DNA of 16,687 bases from Pontiellaceae bacterium (GTDB lineage Bacteria > Verrucomicrobiota > Kiritimatiellia > Kiritimatiellales > Tichowtungiaceae): the NCBI GenBank assembly GCA_029934215.1, contig JAOZMR010000029.1:1-16687 (forward strand), in the 5' to 3' direction. Made by a program: the position numbers and the translations under genes. Below the pieces are notes generated by a model. The model ran no database searches, was not told the origin of the DNA, and worked only from the letters and a program-made list of their open reading frames with translations. This document shows positions 15,333 through 16,687 of the stretch, one piece after another. How positions within the stretch are numbered: position 1 is the first letter of the stretch; each line of letters starts with the position of its first letter.

Positions 15333-16421
15333 ATGAAAAAAATAATACTACTACACATCCTACTCGCGCTCACCACCCACGCCAACGACTTCGCATTCAA
15401 ACTCTACAAACACCTAAGCAAAACAGAAGGAAACCTCATCTTCTCACCAGCAAGCATCGAAACAGCTCTAGCAATGACCGCCGAGGGCGCACGCGAAAAC
15501 ACACAAAAACAACTCATCCAAACACTAGAAACCAACTACACCAACAAACCATCCACCTTCCAAGGGTTGGAACTCTCGACAGCAAACGCCATCTGGATCA
15601 ACCAAAACCTTCCAATCCTTGGAACATTTAAAACCGCCATCCGCGAAAAATACAACGCAAACATTCAATCGGCAGACTTCCGCAACCAGCCAGACGCAGA
15701 ACGGCAAAAAATCAACCAATGGATAAAAACCAAAACCCGCGACAAAATAAAAAACCTACTACCCAAAGGAAGCATCGGAACAAACACCCGAATGCTCCTC
15801 ATCAACGCCATCTACTTTAAAGGAAACTGGCTCAACGCTTTTGACAAAACAAAAACCATCGACGCCCCATTTCACGGAGCAGACGAAGTACCGATGATGA
15901 CAATGAAAGCCGAACAATTCGACTACCTAGGAAACGATCGATTCCAATGCTTGGAACTCCCCTACAAAGGAGAAGAAGCATCCATGCTAATCATTCTACC
16001 AAGAGAAGAATCCGACATAACGCATGTAGAAAACGAGCTCGCCACAATCTGCGCAAAACCTCTAAACAAAACCGAGATGAAAATATTTCTCCCACGCTTC
16101 AAAACAGAAACCACCCTCACATCGCTCAAAAAAACACTCATAACCCTAGGGATTAGCGATGCGTTCGACCCAACAAAAGCCGACTTTTCAGCAATCAGCA
16201 CCCACCCACTCTTCATATCCGAAGTTGCGCACAAAGCATTCATAGAAATAAACGAAGAAGGAACAGAAGCCGCTGCGGCGACAGGAATAATGATGGGAAT
16301 CACCTGCATGCCAATGCCGCCAAAAATCTTCCGAGCCGACCGACCTTTCATTTTTCTAATCCGCGAAAACGCCACAGGAAAGATTCTTTTCATGGGACGA
16401 ATCACAAATCCGCAGAAATAG
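15333..16421 (+). CDS. Exported serpin (serine protease inhibitor family)
   Basis: The 362-residue protein begins with a Sec-type signal peptide (MKKIILLHILLALTTHA, cleavage near 17), so the mature serpin of about 345 residues is periplasmic or secreted. Serpin landmarks are FSPASIETALAM (37-48), INQWIKTKTRDKIKNLLP, NAIYFKGNW (158-166), ELPYKGEEASMLIILP, the HKAFIEINEEGTEAAAATG hinge (Gly310, Thr311, Ala313-316) and ADRPFIFLIRENATGKILFMGRI. The small-residue hinge is the inhibitory type, so it probably traps proteases rather than being a non-inhibitory relative. Counting from the hinge places the scissile bond near Ile323-Thr324-Cys325-Met326; the P1 residue is uncertain. The start is two bases past the peptidase stop with GGAAA upstream. 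Three perfect palindromes lie inside. Confidence 0.92.
   Translation: MKKIILLHILLALTTHANDFAFKLYKHLSKTEGNLIFSPASIETALAMTAEGARENTQKQLIQTLETNYTNKPSTFQGLELSTANAIWINQNLPILGTFKTAIREKYNANIQSADFRNQPDAERQKINQWIKTKTRDKIKNLLPKGSIGTNTRMLLINAIYFKGNWLNAFDKTKTIDAPFHGADEVPMMTMKAEQFDYLGNDRFQCLELPYKGEEASMLIILPREESDITHVENELATICAKPLNKTEMKIFLPRFKTETTLTSLKKTLITLGISDAFDPTKADFSAISTHPLFISEVAHKAFIEINEEGTEAAAATGIMMGITCMPMPPKIFRADRPFIFLIRENATGKILFMGRITNPQK
15558..15572. repeat. Perfect TTCCAA-N3-TTGGAA palindrome in the serpin gene
   Basis: The spacer is GGG. It is read as Phe-Gln-Gly-Leu-Glu and contains one of the only two TTG leucine codons of the gene. Confidence 0.85.
15610..15624. repeat. Perfect TTCCAA-N3-TTGGAA palindrome in the serpin gene
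   Basis: The spacer is TCC. It is read as Leu-Pro-Ile-Leu-Gly in a different phase from the neighbouring copies, only 52 bp from the previous one. Confidence 0.85.
15942..15956. repeat. Perfect TTCCAA-N3-TTGGAA palindrome in the serpin gene
   Basis: The spacer is TGC. It is read as Phe-Gln-Cys-Leu-Glu and contains the second of the two TTG codons of the gene. Confidence 0.85.
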
Positions 16422-16423
16422 GC

Positions 16424-16451
16424 TTGTCATCCAACACAACTCGTCTATAGT
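16424..16451 (+). promoter_or_regulatory. Sigma-70-like promoter of the tRNA-Ser gene
   Basis: TTGTCA (16424-16429) and TATAGT (16446-16451) are separated by 16 bp. Both boxes are close to consensus and lie just upstream of the tRNA, giving a short leader. The -35 box begins right after the serpin stop codon. Confidence 0.7.
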
Positions 16452-16468
16452 CACCCGCTCAACCATGA

Positions 16469-16558
<90 letters not shown>

Positions 16559-16579
16559 ATTCTGATCTGTTTCAGCTCC

Positions 16580-16596
16580 ATTCGTGTAGATTCGTG
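16580..16596. repeat. ATTCGTG direct repeat
   Basis: Two exact ATTCGTG copies are separated by TAG, giving a 10-bp period, in the non-coding stretch after the tRNA. Confidence 0.6.
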
Positions 16597-16607
16597 ATCA
16601 AAAACTG

Positions 16608-16622
16608 ATCCAAACGTTGGAA
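16608..16622. repeat. Near-perfect TTCCAA-N3-TTGGAA palindrome (one mismatch)
   Basis: ATCCAAACGTTGGAA differs from the consensus only in its first base. It is the second intergenic copy in the window. Confidence 0.6.
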
Positions 16623-16687
16623 AACAGAAGAATTTTCATAAAACGTAGACGAGCGCTTCCAGCCTCGTTCCTTGGGTGAATCGATCT

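Noticed and set aside
13007..15956. FQxLE as a conserved protein motif explaining the palindromes
   Set aside because: Two of the five perfect copies are read in a different phase as LPxxG, and other copies are intergenic or on the non-coding strand, so the signal is in the DNA.

Overview
This window is bacterial, of moderate GC content, and densely coded. It holds two gene blocks facing away from each other, plus one tRNA. The organism is not named by any marker gene. A repeated 15-bp palindrome (TTCCAA-N3-TTGGAA), an intergenic ATTCGTG direct repeat, a bacterial serpin and the abundance of hybrid histidine kinases suggest the Planctomycetes-Verrucomicrobia-Chlamydiae group, perhaps Kiritimatiellota. 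That placement is a recollection-based inference with low to moderate confidence.

Left block (minus strand, read from 12473 down to 187): eight genes that look like one operon. Every junction overlaps by 1-11 nt or is separated by a single base. In transcription order they are: a NeuD/PglD-like sugar acyltransferase; a small sensorless histidine kinase; a stand-alone receiver; a membrane Cache-HAMP-GAF sensor with no kinase domain; a 1192-residue MASE3-like hybrid kinase with three receivers; a CheR-type methyltransferase; a receiver-PAS-kinase-receiver protein; and a Cache-PAS histidine kinase. The block carries four kinase cores and six receivers, but no DNA-binding, cyclic-nucleotide or CheB output domain. 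The only non-phosphorelay enzymes are CheR and the acyltransferase. It is probably a local multi-kinase phosphorelay or chemosensory-like network.

Right block (plus strand, 12643-16421): three tightly spaced genes for an AMP-forming acyl-CoA ligase, an M20/peptidase T-like metallopeptidase and an exported serpin with an inhibitory-type hinge. A tRNA-Ser(TGA) follows, with its own good sigma-70-like promoter. The 169-bp gap between the blocks holds candidate divergent promoters and one copy of the palindrome.

Two patterns cut across the genes. First, TTCCAA-N3-TTGGAA occurs five times perfectly, all inside the right-block coding regions, and five more times with one mismatch. In the serpin gene the only TTG leucine codons are those inside the palindrome. 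Second, plus-strand composition changes from G/T-rich on the left to C/A-rich on the right, independent of gene direction, with the sign changing at about 4.4-6 kb. That resembles a replication-strand switch such as a terminus region.
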